Of a DNA stretch of 64,000 nucleotides, positions 37,818 to 46,634 are shown one piece after another. A model generated the notes under the pieces. It did not search any database. It was not told where the DNA came from and worked only from the letters and a program-made list of their open reading frames with translations. Source of the stretch: Gallaecimonas pentaromativorans (lineage in GTDB: Bacteria; Pseudomonadota; Gammaproteobacteria; Enterobacterales; Gallaecimonadaceae). The stretch covers positions 92,525-156,524 of the forward strand of contig NZ_RJUL01000011.1 in the NCBI RefSeq assembly GCF_003751625.1, in the 5' to 3' direction. Made by a program: the position numbers and the translations under genes. Each line of letters starts with the position of its first letter. Within the stretch, counting starts at the first letter, position 1.

Positions 37818-37856
37818 ATAGCTAAGGCAGTTAATGTCCTTTCAAGGAGCCACCTG

Positions 37857-39014
37857 ATGTTAAGCGCCCAGACCATTGCCCGCGTTAAAGCCACTATTCC
37901 GGTCCTTGCCAGCGCCGGCCCGGCTGTTACCCAGCATTTTTATCAGCGCATGTTTGCGCACAACCCTGAGCTTAAGGACGTATTCAATCTCTCCAACCAG
38001 CGCTCAGGGCGCCAACCGGCGGCGCTCTTTGCCGCTGTGGCCGCCTACGCCCAGCACATTGAAAACCCACAAGTGCTGGCGGCGGCGGTGGAGCGCATTG
38101 CCCAGAAGCACACCAGCTTTGTGGTCAAACCCGAGCAATACGCCATCGTCGGTAAGCACCTGCTGGCGACCTTGCAGGAGCTGGCCCCCGACACTTTCGA
38201 CAGTGACACCACCGCCGCTTGGGCCGAGGCTTACCAGTTTCTAGCCGGGATCTTTATCGACCGTGAAGGCACCCTCTATGCCCAGCACAAGGCCGCCGAG
38301 GGCGGTTGGGAAGGAGAAAGGGCTTTCCGCCTGGCTGCCAAGGTGGCGGAATCTGAAAAAGTGACCAGCTTCTACTTTGAGCCGGCCGATGGCGGCGCGG
38401 TAATGGCCTTTGAACCCGGCCAATACATCGGTATCAAGGTCAAACCCAGCCAGGGCGACTACCAGGAAATTCGCCAGTACAGCCTGTCAGCGGCGTCTAA
38501 CGGCAAGGGTTATCGCATCAGCGTAAAGCGTGAAGACCAAGGGCTGGTATCCAACTTCTTGCACGATGAGCTGGCCGTGGGGGATGAAGTGGCCCTGATG
38601 CCGCCAGCGGGGGATTTTTTCCTCGATACCCAAAGCCAGGCGCCGGTGGTGTTGGTGTCTGCCGGGGTGGGTCTGACGCCGATGATGAGCATGCTCGAAA
38701 CCCTTGCCCAGCAGCAACCCGGGCGGGTGGTGCAGTTTCTTCATGCCTGCGAAAACCAAATCCAGCACAGCTTTAAGGCTCGCCAGCAGGAACTGGCCAA
38801 GGCCCATGGCGTGCCCCTTCGCTACTGGTATAACGACCAGCACGGCTTGATGGATCTGGCCCCCATCCGCTATGAGCTGCCTCTGGCCGATGGCCTCTTT
38901 TATCTCTGCGGCCCCATCGGCTTTATGGCGGCCATCAAGGGCCAGCTGCTGGCCCTGGGGGTGAGCGGCGAGCGCATCCATTACGAGGCCTTCGGCCCCC
39001 ACGCCGAGCTGTAA
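37857..39014 (+). CDS. hmp: Flavohemoglobin (nitric oxide dioxygenase)
   Basis: 385 residues: globin domain 1-135 with heme proximal His85 and distal Tyr29, then a ferredoxin-NADP reductase-like part with RQYSLSAAS for FAD and VLVSAGVGLTPMMSML and YLCGPIGFM for NAD(P)H. Converts NO and O2 to nitrate. AAGGAG 8 bases before ATG. Controlled by NorR and sigma-54, judged by the upstream sites; this protects the neighbouring oxidase machinery from NO. Confidence 0.97.
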   Translation: MLSAQTIARVKATIPVLASAGPAVTQHFYQRMFAHNPELKDVFNLSNQRSGRQPAALFAAVAAYAQHIENPQVLAAAVERIAQKHTSFVVKPEQYAIVGKHLLATLQELAPDTFDSDTTAAWAEAYQFLAGIFIDREGTLYAQHKAAEGGWEGERAFRLAAKVAESEKVTSFYFEPADGGAVMAFEPGQYIGIKVKPSQGDYQEIRQYSLSAASNGKGYRISVKREDQGLVSNFLHDELAVGDEVALMPPAGDFFLDTQSQAPVVLVSAGVGLTPMMSMLETLAQQQPGRVVQFLHACENQIQHSFKARQQELAKAHGVPLRYWYNDQHGLMDLAPIRYELPLADGLFYLCGPIGFMAAIKGQLLALGVSGERIHYEAFGPHAEL

Positions 39015-39021
39015 CTGCGGC

Positions 39022-39057
39022 AATAAAAAACGCGCCTGATGGCGCGTTTTTTATTGG
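39022..39057. terminator. Bidirectional terminator between hmp and the peptide transporter
   Basis: Stem AATAAAAAACGCGCC / GGCGCGTTTTTTATT, TGAT loop. T-runs on both strands. Confidence 0.93.
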
Positions 39058-39069
39058 GTTTTTAAAGCC

Positions 39070-40590
39070 TTATTGCTTGGCCCACAGGGCGGCGGCTTCT
39101 TTGCTGCGGCTATCGAGGCGCTTGAGGTAGGGCACCAGCACGATGGCCACCACGGCGCCAGCCAAAGCCACCCAGCCGAGCTTCATAAAGAGGTCGGTGT
39201 ACAGCGGCAGGGTTTGCAGCGGGCTGGTGATGTTTTCCGGCACGCTGGCAAAGTTGGCCACTACGCTACCCAGGTATTGGGACAAACCGGTGGCCAGCAG
39301 CCAGGCGCCCATCATCAGGCCGCGCAGGCTAGGCGCCACGTAACGGGCTACCATGCCAAGACCGAGGCCGGAGATCAGCAGCTCACCCACGGACTGGAAG
39401 AAGTAACCCCACAGCATCCACTGCGGCGACACCAGGCCCAGGGCGCTGGCGAAGTTGCCGGACACGGCGTACAGGAAGAAGCCGATGGCCAGCAGCACAA
39501 AGCCCCAGGCGTATTTGCCGGCCAGAGACGGGTCTTTGTCCTTCTTGCCCAAAGAGGCGTACAGCCAGGCCAGTACCGGGCTCATCACCGCTATCCAGAA
39601 CGGGTTCAGCACCTGGAACTGCTCCGGCGGAATGCTGTAGCCCAGGAAGTGCAGGTCCACGTTGTTCTTGGCGAACAGGGTCAGAGAAGTAGACATCTGC
39701 TGGTAGAAGATGAAGAACAGGATGGTCTGCAGGGTCAGGATCACCATGGCGATAAGCCCAGCCCGCTCGGCGGTGGTGGCTTTGACCACCAGCACCAGGA
39801 AGAACAGCGCCAGGCCGACGCTGGCCAGGTTCACCACCCACTCGGCCACTTCGGTGCTTTGCACCACCAGGCCAATCAGCACCGCCACGATCAGCGAGCC
39901 GCCCAGCACGCCCAGCAGCTTGCCCTTGTTCATGGGTTTGAAGTCGGGAGCCGAGCCTACGTGCTCGAGGTAGCGGCTTTGCACCTTGAACTGAGCCACG
40001 CCAAACACCAGGCCCAAGGCGCAGATCAGGAAGGCCCAATGCCAGCCGTAGTGCACCCGGATGATGGGGGTAAGGCACTGGGACAGGAAGGCGCCGATGT
40101 TGATGGACATGTAATACAGGGTGAAGGCGCCGTCGAGCTTGGACTCGTCCCCTTCGTACAGCTTGGCCACCAGGTTGTTGGGGTTGGCTTTGAACAGGCC
40201 GTTACCTACCGCGATCACACCCATGGAGAAGAACACCAGGCTGTGGCCGCTGCTGCCCATGAATTGGTCCCACGGCACGGCCAGCAAGCCGTAACCCAGG
40301 GCCAGTACCACGCCGCCAAGCATGGTGGTGCGTCTGGCGCCCAGTACCTTGTCGCCGATCCAGCCGCCGGCAACCGGGGTGATGTAGATCATGGCGGCAA
40401 AGGCGCCCCAGGTCAGGTTGGCGCGATCATCGTTGAAACCCAGATACTCGATGGCAAAAAGCACCATCAGGATCTGCATGCCGTAGAAGCCGAAGCGCTC
40501 CCACATCTCGATCATGAAAAGCGCGATAAAGGCGCGGCGAGTTTTGGTCTCTGCACCCTTAGCGGCGTCTACTGAAGCTGTGGCTGTCAT
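39070..40590 (-). CDS. Proton-dependent oligopeptide transporter (POT/PTR2)
   Basis: 506 residues, about 14 membrane helices. The POT signature E-x2-E-R-F is at 28-33 (EMWERF), followed by FGFYGMQ. Imports di- and tripeptides with protons; closest to the DtpA/TppB type by motif memory. Single gene with the shared terminator at 39022. Upstream 215 bases are AT-rich by local standards and likely contain its promoter. Confidence 0.93.
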   Translation of the reverse strand: MTATASVDAAKGAETKTRRAFIALFMIEMWERFGFYGMQILMVLFAIEYLGFNDDRANLTWGAFAAMIYITPVAGGWIGDKVLGARRTTMLGGVVLALGYGLLAVPWDQFMGSSGHSLVFFSMGVIAVGNGLFKANPNNLVAKLYEGDESKLDGAFTLYYMSINIGAFLSQCLTPIIRVHYGWHWAFLICALGLVFGVAQFKVQSRYLEHVGSAPDFKPMNKGKLLGVLGGSLIVAVLIGLVVQSTEVAEWVVNLASVGLALFFLVLVVKATTAERAGLIAMVILTLQTILFFIFYQQMSTSLTLFAKNNVDLHFLGYSIPPEQFQVLNPFWIAVMSPVLAWLYASLGKKDKDPSLAGKYAWGFVLLAIGFFLYAVSGNFASALGLVSPQWMLWGYFFQSVGELLISGLGLGMVARYVAPSLRGLMMGAWLLATGLSQYLGSVVANFASVPENITSPLQTLPLYTDLFMKLGWVALAGAVVAIVLVPYLKRLDSRSKEAAALWAKQ

Positions 40591-40805
40591 AGGTATATTT
40601 TTGTAATTAAGCGAGAAGCTGAACGTTATACCGATAAAGGACAGGGCTTTCTAGCGGCGCCAGGTTGCTTTTTGTTAACTTATGTTTTTGATTTTGTAAA
40701 CTTTATTGGTGATGGTACTGATCTCTAAGCATTTTTGCTCGCCCGCCTGCCAACCTTGCCCTGCCGGGGGCCTGGCGCCAGCGAGCCGAAATTGTGAGCA
40801 ATGCC

Positions 40806-41189
40806 TCACCCCTGGTAGAGCTCCAGGGGCAGCTGATCGGGGTCGGCAAAAAAGGTAAAGGCCTTGCCGGTGTATGGGTCTATACGCACCGGCTCCACCG
40901 CTACCCCCTGGTCTTGAAGCCACTTGGCAGCGGCGGCAACGTCGTCGACCACAAAGGCAAGGTGGCGCAGGCCCTGGGCCTCCGGGTAGCTGGGCCTTTG
41001 GGGGGCATGGTTAAAGGAAAACAGCTCCAACTGGCTGCCGTCCGGCAGGGCCAGGTCCAGCTTCCAAGAATCCCGCGCTTCGCGGTAATGCTCTGCCAGC
41101 ACGGCAAGGCCCAAAATGGCGGTGTAAAAATGCTTGGAGCGCGGGTAGTCGCTACAAATGATGGCGGCGTGGTGAATGGCTTTGAGCAC
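40806..41189 (-). CDS. YaeR-like VOC/glyoxalase family metalloprotein
   Basis: 127 residues, one vicinal-oxygen-chelate domain. IHHAAIICSDYPRSKHFY, YREARDSWKLDL, RPSYPEAQGLRHLAF and ADPDQLPLELY follow E. coli YaeR closely from memory. Metal ligands are expected at His6/His7-type and Glu positions. Similar proteins have weak glyoxalase I activity; physiological substrate unknown. It follows the GH43 gene by 35 bp on the same strand. Confidence 0.88.
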   Translation of the reverse strand: MLKAIHHAAIICSDYPRSKHFYTAILGLAVLAEHYREARDSWKLDLALPDGSQLELFSFNHAPQRPSYPEAQGLRHLAFVVDDVAAAAKWLQDQGVAVEPVRIDPYTGKAFTFFADPDQLPLELYQG

Positions 41190-41224
41190 GGGGCAGCTCC
41201 TTGGTTTTTGCCAAGGATACCCCG

Positions 41225-42733
41225 TTAAAAGTGGAGGCTAAAGTCGTCAAAGCGCGCTTCTTGCTGGCCGTCGCCCTGGGCAAAAAGGCCGATGCGGGCC
41301 CCTATCCAGCGCCCGGGCTGGGCGGTAAAAGGCGGCCCGAGGGGCTGGCCGTTCGCCAAAAACTGCACTTGGGCAGCAGCGTTTACTTGTACCCCAAGCC
41401 GTGCAACCTGGCCGGTAAAGGGCGCCTGCCAGCGCTGCTCGCGGCACCCCTGCTTGGCCTTTTGGCACAAGACCATCACCAGAACCGGGCCTTTGGCGTT
41501 TTGCTCGGCCCCCACCCAGCCATAATCGCTGCCGTAGATAAGGAGCCCGGCCCGGCGCACGCCTTGGGCAGGCGCCATCAGGCTCACCTCGGCGCCAAAA
41601 GCCTGGGCCGGAAACTTTTGCAGCAGCAGGTTAGGCACCTGCCAAAGGTTATCGGGCCCGGCCAGGGCCTTGAGGTGGAGCTGCCCTGCCTGGATGCGTG
41701 CCCAGTCTTCACTTGGGTTGGCATTCCATTGCCAGGCAAGGGCGAGGGATTTATCAAAATGGTCTGAGCCTCTGGCAAGAGCCGTGCTGGGCGGGCCGGG
41801 TGGGCTTGGGTGGCGGGCAACCGGCTCGCCCTCGTTGCCCATCACCGGCCAGCCCTGGCGCCACACCATGGGCTCGAGGTGGGTGATACGGCCATAGGGG
41901 CCCTTGTCCTGAAAATGGATAAACCAGTCGCTGCCGTCGGTTGCCGTTACCCAGGCGCCCTGATGGGGCCCGTTGATGTCGGTGTTGCCCTGAGCGAGGG
42001 TAATGCGGTGCTGGTAAGGCCCTTGCAGCTGGCGGCTTCGAAACACCGTCTGCCAGCCTTCTTTTACCCCGCCGGCCGGCGCGAAAATGTAGTAGTAACC
42101 GTCTTTTTTATAGAGCTTGGGCCCTTCGAGGGTGCGAAAGCCGGGCAGGCGATTGCCGTCCACCACCAATTGGCCCTCATCTTCCAGCATCTGGCTGACA
42201 TCGGGGGCCATTTCCCGCAAGGTCAGCACGTTGTTAAACCCCGCCCGGCTTTTGGCCCAGCCGTGTAGCAGCCAGGCCCGGCCGTCGTCGTCCCAAAAGG
42301 GTGCCGGGTCGATGATGCCCTTGCCGGGGAGCAGCAACCTTGGCGGGCTCCAGGGGCCGCGAAAATCTGTGGCGCTCAGCACGTAGATGCCAAAGTCCGG
42401 GTCGGGGTAGAAGATCCAGAACCTGCCGCCGTGAAAGCGCAGCGCCGGCGCCCAGACCCCGTTGCCGTGCTGCACTTGCCGGTAATGAGCGTCGGGCACA
42501 TTGCGGGGCAGGGCATGGCCTACCAATTGCCAGTGCACCAAGTCGGTGGAGGTGAGCAGCGGCAGCCCCGGTACCTCGTTGAAACTTGAGGCGATGAGAT
42601 AGTAATTGGTGCCGACCCGGATGGCGTCAGGGTCGGCATAATCGGCGTGGATAATGGGGTTTTGGTAGTAGCGGGGCTCGGCCTGGTTGGCCCAGGCCGG
42701 CCACGCCAGCAGCAGTATCAGCAGCAATCTCAT
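41225..42733 (-). CDS. Secreted glycoside hydrolase family 43 protein
   Basis: 502 residues. Signal peptide (AWPAWA, cleavage about 15), then a five-bladed propeller with the GH43 start YQNPIIHADYADPDAI containing the catalytic-base Asp, WAPALRFHGGRFWIFY, a catalytic GFRTLEGPKL Glu region and GPHQGAWV; a C-terminal beta-sandwich (about 310-502) resembles the concanavalin-like module of GH43 xylosidases. Predicted to cut beta-xylosides or arabinosides in the periplasm or outside. Isolated gene; no xylan operon around. Confidence 0.88.
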   Translation of the reverse strand: MRLLLILLLAWPAWANQAEPRYYQNPIIHADYADPDAIRVGTNYYLIASSFNEVPGLPLLTSTDLVHWQLVGHALPRNVPDAHYRQVQHGNGVWAPALRFHGGRFWIFYPDPDFGIYVLSATDFRGPWSPPRLLLPGKGIIDPAPFWDDDGRAWLLHGWAKSRAGFNNVLTLREMAPDVSQMLEDEGQLVVDGNRLPGFRTLEGPKLYKKDGYYYIFAPAGGVKEGWQTVFRSRQLQGPYQHRITLAQGNTDINGPHQGAWVTATDGSDWFIHFQDKGPYGRITHLEPMVWRQGWPVMGNEGEPVARHPSPPGPPSTALARGSDHFDKSLALAWQWNANPSEDWARIQAGQLHLKALAGPDNLWQVPNLLLQKFPAQAFGAEVSLMAPAQGVRRAGLLIYGSDYGWVGAEQNAKGPVLVMVLCQKAKQGCREQRWQAPFTGQVARLGVQVNAAAQVQFLANGQPLGPPFTAQPGRWIGARIGLFAQGDGQQEARFDDFSLHF

Positions 42734-42825
42734 GGGGCCTGCCTGTCAAGGGTGTGAAGCCCTTGTACCACAGCGGCCGGATGCTGCCCGGCTAGACGGC
42801 GTTTTGCTTCAAATCAGAACCGCAT

Positions 42826-43818
42826 TTACTGGGCCAAAAAGCGCTCAAGGGCCTTGATGTAGTCGTCAAAATCCTCGAATTGCGGCACGTGGCCGATGCC
42901 GGGCAGCTCCACCAGCTGCGCCTGGGGAATGGCCTTGGCGGTGGCTTTGCCCAGCACATCGTAACGGCCCATGGTGGCGGCGGTTTTGGCATCGGCCCTG
43001 TTGCGGCCGATGGCGGTGCGGTCGCGGGTGCCGATGATGAGCAGGGTCTTGGCCTTGATATCGGGGAACTCATAGAGCACCGGCTGGGTAAAGATCATGT
43101 CGCTGGTCAGGGCGTCGACTGTGGCCATCAGACCGGCGTCCGGGCCTATGGTCCAGCCAGCCTGGATGGCCAGCAGCGGCTGGTATTGCGGCTGCCACTT
43201 GCCGTCAAAATACGCCTTGGTCATGTAGTTTTTCACCGACTCCGGGGTCTGGGCGTGCTCGGCGGCAATGGCGTCGTCCAGGCTCTGGTAGGGTACTTGG
43301 CGCTTCCAGTCTTCAAGGCCTATGGGGTTAACCAGCACCAGTTTGCTCACATCCTCTGGAAACATCAGGCTGTAGCGGCTGGCCAGCATGCCGCCCATGG
43401 AGTGGCCGACCAGCACCATTTTTTGCACCCCAAGGCTTGCCAGCAACTGGTGGGTGTAGGTGGCCAGGGCCTGAAAGCTGTATTGGAACTCGGTGGGCTT
43501 GCTGGATTTGCCAAAGCCCAGTTGGTCGGGGGCGATAACCCGGTAACCGGCCTGGCTGAGAGTACTGATGGTGCGTTGCCAGTAAGCGCCGGAGAAGTTC
43601 TTGCCGTGCAGCAACACCACCGTATCTTTGGGGACCTTACCACTTGCTGGTGGCACATCCATATAGGCCATCTGCAACGGTTGCTGCTGGGCGGTGAGGG
43701 CGAAAGTGCGCACCGGATAAGGGTAGGCGTAGTGGCTGAGCATGGCGTCCTGCGGGGTGGTGGCTGCCAGCAGTGGCAGGGCCAGAGCGCCCAGCAAGAT
43801 CCCGAGAATGGCTTTCAT
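42826..43818 (-). CDS. Secreted alpha/beta-fold hydrolase
   Basis: 330 residues: signal peptide (cleavage about residue 19, LLAAT), then an alpha/beta hydrolase fold with nucleophile Ser140 in GHSMGG, oxyanion HGKNFSG and catalytic His in [10 protein letters not shown]; acid Asp probably in [12 protein letters not shown] at 43818 has AAGGAGG upstream; earlier in-frame start rejected. Substrate unknown, esterase or lipase-like. Confidence 0.85.
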   Translation of the reverse strand: MKAILGILLGALALPLLAATTPQDAMLSHYAYPYPVRTFALTAQQQPLQMAYMDVPPASGKVPKDTVVLLHGKNFSGAYWQRTISTLSQAGYRVIAPDQLGFGKSSKPTEFQYSFQALATYTHQLLASLGVQKMVLVGHSMGGMLASRYSLMFPEDVSKLVLVNPIGLEDWKRQVPYQSLDDAIAAEHAQTPESVKNYMTKAYFDGKWQPQYQPLLAIQAGWTIGPDAGLMATVDALTSDMIFTQPVLYEFPDIKAKTLLIIGTRDRTAIGRNRADAKTAATMGRYDVLGKATAKAIPQAQLVELPGIGHVPQFEDFDDYIKALERFLAQ

Positions 43819-43985
43819 GTTGTCCTCCTTGTCCAGGCTCCAGCATGGCAAAAGCCGGGCGCTAAGCGAAAGAGCCGCTGCGGCCATCGGCCGGTTCAGT
43901 CAGCTGAAAGTCATGAAAGTGCGCGAACTTGCGAAAATTAACGCCTATCCTCTTTCATTGTGTGAAAAGAGAACAAGGCAAGGGA

Positions 43986-44441
43986 ATGCACGGCATCAGG
44001 CCGATTTACAGCGCCCTGCTGCTGGCCAGTTTTACGACCAGCGCAGCCAGTTGGGGCAACGGTTGCCCGGCAGGGGAGACCAACTACTTCAGTTGCAGCC
44101 AGCCCAAGGTGGTGGCCCTGTGCGGCGAACCCGGCGGCGCCGGCCTGCACCTGGTGCTAAATGGCCTCAACCTCGGTAGAGGTAGTGACTTCTTCCTGCG
44201 CCATATCAGCGGCGAGCAGCGCGAGCGTTACCAATTGAGCTTTACCAGCCACGGCAGCCACTACCTGCTGTTCGACGACTACCGCAAAACCCCCTTGCCC
44301 CCCAGCGACGTGCAAGGACTGGTGGTAACCAACCCCGACGGAGTACAAAAACGCCTCGATTGCCACCAGGGCTACAACAAACTTGAGGCCCTGGCCGGTA
44401 AGCTGGACGAGCCTCCCACCGAGCCGCAGCAGGCCCCCTGA
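43986..44441 (+). CDS. Hypothetical secreted cysteine-containing protein
   Basis: 151 residues with a signal peptide (SAAS about 22) and four cysteines (GNGCP, FSCSQ, ALCGE, LDCHQ), probably two disulfides in the periplasm. No recognised domain. ATG at 43986 follows AAGGCAAGGG; the longer frame from 43929 is not supported. Divergent from the alpha/beta hydrolase, convergent with purU 7 bases away. Confidence 0.65.
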   Translation: MHGIRPIYSALLLASFTTSAASWGNGCPAGETNYFSCSQPKVVALCGEPGGAGLHLVLNGLNLGRGSDFFLRHISGEQRERYQLSFTSHGSHYLLFDDYRKTPLPPSDVQGLVVTNPDGVQKRLDCHQGYNKLEALAGKLDEPPTEPQQAP

Positions 44442-44448
44442 AGCCCCG

Positions 44449-45285
44449 TTACTTGAACACCACCGTTTTGTTGCCGTAGACAAACACCCGCTCGTCCAGC
44501 ACCAGTTGCAGGGCACGGCTCAGCACCGATTTCTCCACATCCCGGCCAGCGCGGGCCATGTCATTGGCGGACATGGCGTGGTTCACGTGGATCACCGACT
44601 GCTCGATGATCGGGCCTTCGTCCAAGTCGTCGGTAACGAAGTGGGCGGTGGCGCCAATCATCTTCACGCCGCGCTCAAAGGCCTGCCGGTAAGGGTTGGC
44701 GCCGATGAACGAAGGCAGAAAGGAGTGGTGGATGTTGATGATCTTATGGGGGTAGGCCGCCACAAAACTGGGGGTGAGGATGCGCATGAACTTGGCCAGC
44801 ACCAGGTAGTCGGGGCGGTAGCTGTCCACCACCTTCATCAACTCGGCCTCGTGCTCGGGGCGGCTCAGCCCCTCGTGGGACACGTGGTGGAAGGGAATAT
44901 CGAACTTTTCCACCAGCTTGCCCAGGGTGTCGTAGTTGCCGATAACAGCGGCAATTTCCACGTCCAGGGCCCCTTCGAAGCACTTCATCAGGATATCGCC
45001 AAGGGCGTGGGCTTCTTTGGTCACCAATATCACGATGCGCTTGCGCCCGGCCGGTACCAGGCGGCGCTTGGTGTACTGCGGCAAGGCGTCGTCGAGGTCG
45101 GCCAGCAGGGTCTCGTCGTTGAAAATGCCGTTGAGCTCGGTGCGCATGAAAAAGCGGCCATGGTCCCGGTCAACAAACTCGTTGTTGCGGGTGATGTTGA
45201 GCTGGTGCTTGTAGCAAATGTTGGTGATCTTGGCGATCAGCCCCTTGGCGTCGGGGCAGTCGGTGAGCAGGATCTTCTTTTCCAT
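44449..45285 (-). CDS. purU: Formyltetrahydrofolate deformylase
   Basis: 278 residues: N-terminal ACT domain (about 5-80, LTDCPDAKGLIAKIT) and a formyltransferase-like hydrolase domain with NIHHSFLPSFIGANPY and GATAHFVTDDLDEGPII, including the catalytic Asn/His/Asp set. Releases formate from 10-formyl-THF to balance one-carbon pools. ATG at 45285 chosen over longer in-frame starts, giving the canonical length. Confidence 0.96.
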   Translation of the reverse strand: MEKKILLTDCPDAKGLIAKITNICYKHQLNITRNNEFVDRDHGRFFMRTELNGIFNDETLLADLDDALPQYTKRRLVPAGRKRIVILVTKEAHALGDILMKCFEGALDVEIAAVIGNYDTLGKLVEKFDIPFHHVSHEGLSRPEHEAELMKVVDSYRPDYLVLAKFMRILTPSFVAAYPHKIINIHHSFLPSFIGANPYRQAFERGVKMIGATAHFVTDDLDEGPIIEQSVIHVNHAMSANDMARAGRDVEKSVLSRALQLVLDERVFVYGNKTVVFK

Positions 45286-45526
45286 GGTCGCATTGTTCAA
45301 AGGTCGGCAGACCATAGTACCGAGCCGGGGCCATTTGAAAAGGGGGCCGTGGCAGTTAGTCCTTACTGTGAGCCGAGAAAGCGTTTTTCCGCGCTGTTGC
45401 CGGCTGCGGGGCGGCAAGATCTGCCAAACGCCATGCTGAACCGCAATAAGATGATGTAAAACAAGTGATTAACAATGCCCCGGCGCTATGCTTTGATAGC
45501 CCTTGGCCAAACAAGCGGAGCAGGGC

Positions 45527-45856
45527 ATGGAACCACAACGCCATTCTAGGCTGGCTGTCGCCGCCTTTGTCAGCAGCCTGGTAGGCGTGCTGACGCTGGT
45601 TGGCACCTTTGCGGCGAGCGCCTATATCGGCAGCCACCACCCGCAGCTTGTGAACCAGCAGTCGCCGGTGATGATGGTGCTGGGGCTACTGATGCTGGTG
45701 GCTCTGTTGCTGGGGCTGCTGGCGCTGGGCCTGGCCATAGCCGGCTTGGTAAAAGCCGGGCATAAAAAAGGCCTGGCCCTGGCCGGGCTGGTACTGGCGT
45801 TATTGCTCATTGGTGGCTTTGCTACCCTTATTTTGCTTGGCCTGGCAGCTGCCTGA
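45527..45856 (+). CDS. Small membrane protein, DUF4190-like
   Basis: 109 residues: short cytoplasmic N terminus, two to three hydrophobic helices (about 10-32, 44-66, 72-105). The SLAVAAFVSSLVG/ALALAGLVLAL pattern resembles DUF4190-type membrane proteins. AGCAGGG before ATG. Ten bases upstream of the LprI-MliC gene, likely co-transcribed. Function unknown. Confidence 0.65.
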   Translation: MEPQRHSRLAVAAFVSSLVGVLTLVGTFAASAYIGSHHPQLVNQQSPVMMVLGLLMLVALLLGLLALGLAIAGLVKAGHKKGLALAGLVLALLLIGGFATLILLGLAAA

Positions 45857-45865
45857 GGAGGCAAG

Positions 45866-46444
45866 ATGATCCGTTTTATCACCCTGATACTGGCCCTAGG
45901 CTGCGCGCTGCCAGCCATGGCCCGAGACTGCGGGCAGGTTAAAGGCAGCCGCATTGCCATCATGGTCTGCCAGGACCCGCTGCTCTCCGAGCTGGACGAC
46001 CAACTGGCCGGCGTTTTTGACAAAGCCCTTTCCAAAGCCGATGACAGCGACGCCCTGCGCCTTGGCCAACAGCAATGGACCCAAAAGCGCGATGAATGCT
46101 GGAAAGCCAACGACGAGCGCAGCTGCGTCCAAGGAGGCTACGTGCAGCGCATTGCCTGGCTGCAAGCCCGCTACGGCCTGGTGGCCATGAGCCATGACAT
46201 CACCCTGGTCTGCGATGGCGACGCCAGCCACAACCTGCGGGTGCGTTACTTCGACACCCACCCCAAATCCCTGCTGGCCAGTGGCCAGGGCGGCAACTGG
46301 GTGATGTTCCAGCGTGAAGCGGCCAGTGGCACCCTCTATTCGGGGCCGGGGCAAAGCATTCGTGAGCACCAGGGCCAACTGGACGTGGTGCTGGAAAAAG
46401 ACGGCAAAACCCAGCACTGCCTGGCCCGGCCACAGGGGCAATGA
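45866..46444 (+). CDS. LprI-MliC fusion, putative lysozyme inhibitor
   Basis: 192 residues: signal peptide (cleavage after AMA at about 19), an LprI/DUF1311-like domain (about 21-103, with LDDQLAGVFDKAL, QQWTQKRDEC and Cys35/78/87), then an MliC-like domain (112-187: ITLVCDGD, NLRVRYFD, ASGTLYSG, and HCLARP closing a disulfide). Both families are linked to lysozyme inhibition, so this should protect peptidoglycan in the periplasm. The lysine of the MliC inhibitory pair appears to be Gln here by eye. No lipobox, so soluble. Confidence 0.8.
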   Translation: MIRFITLILALGCALPAMARDCGQVKGSRIAIMVCQDPLLSELDDQLAGVFDKALSKADDSDALRLGQQQWTQKRDECWKANDERSCVQGGYVQRIAWLQARYGLVAMSHDITLVCDGDASHNLRVRYFDTHPKSLLASGQGGNWVMFQREAASGTLYSGPGQSIREHQGQLDVVLEKDGKTQHCLARPQGQ

Positions 46445-46583
46445 GCTTTTTGTCCTGTTGTTTTAGGCAGTTGGCAGGCCGGGGCAGGTAGCGGAAGATA
46501 ACAGCTGTTCTGACATAGTTAACTTTGGTGTTTTCTGCCGTTTTTCTCCCAGGGGACCATCCCCACTTCCACGTCATTCCTGC

Positions 46584-46607
46584 GCGCCCCAGAGGCGCCT
46601 TTTTTTT
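46584..46607 (+). terminator. Terminator downstream of the LprI-MliC gene
   Basis: Short stem GCGCC / GGCGC with CCAGA loop and eight T. About 140 bases after the stop, so it might instead close a short untranslated RNA. Confidence 0.6.
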
Positions 46608-46634
46608 GCCTGAAAATCGCCCTGGTGCGGTTGT

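Noticed and set aside
39073..40575. Plus-strand frame of 500 codons opposite the peptide transporter
   Set aside because: Same shadow effect; it starts next to the terminator and lacks a ribosome site.
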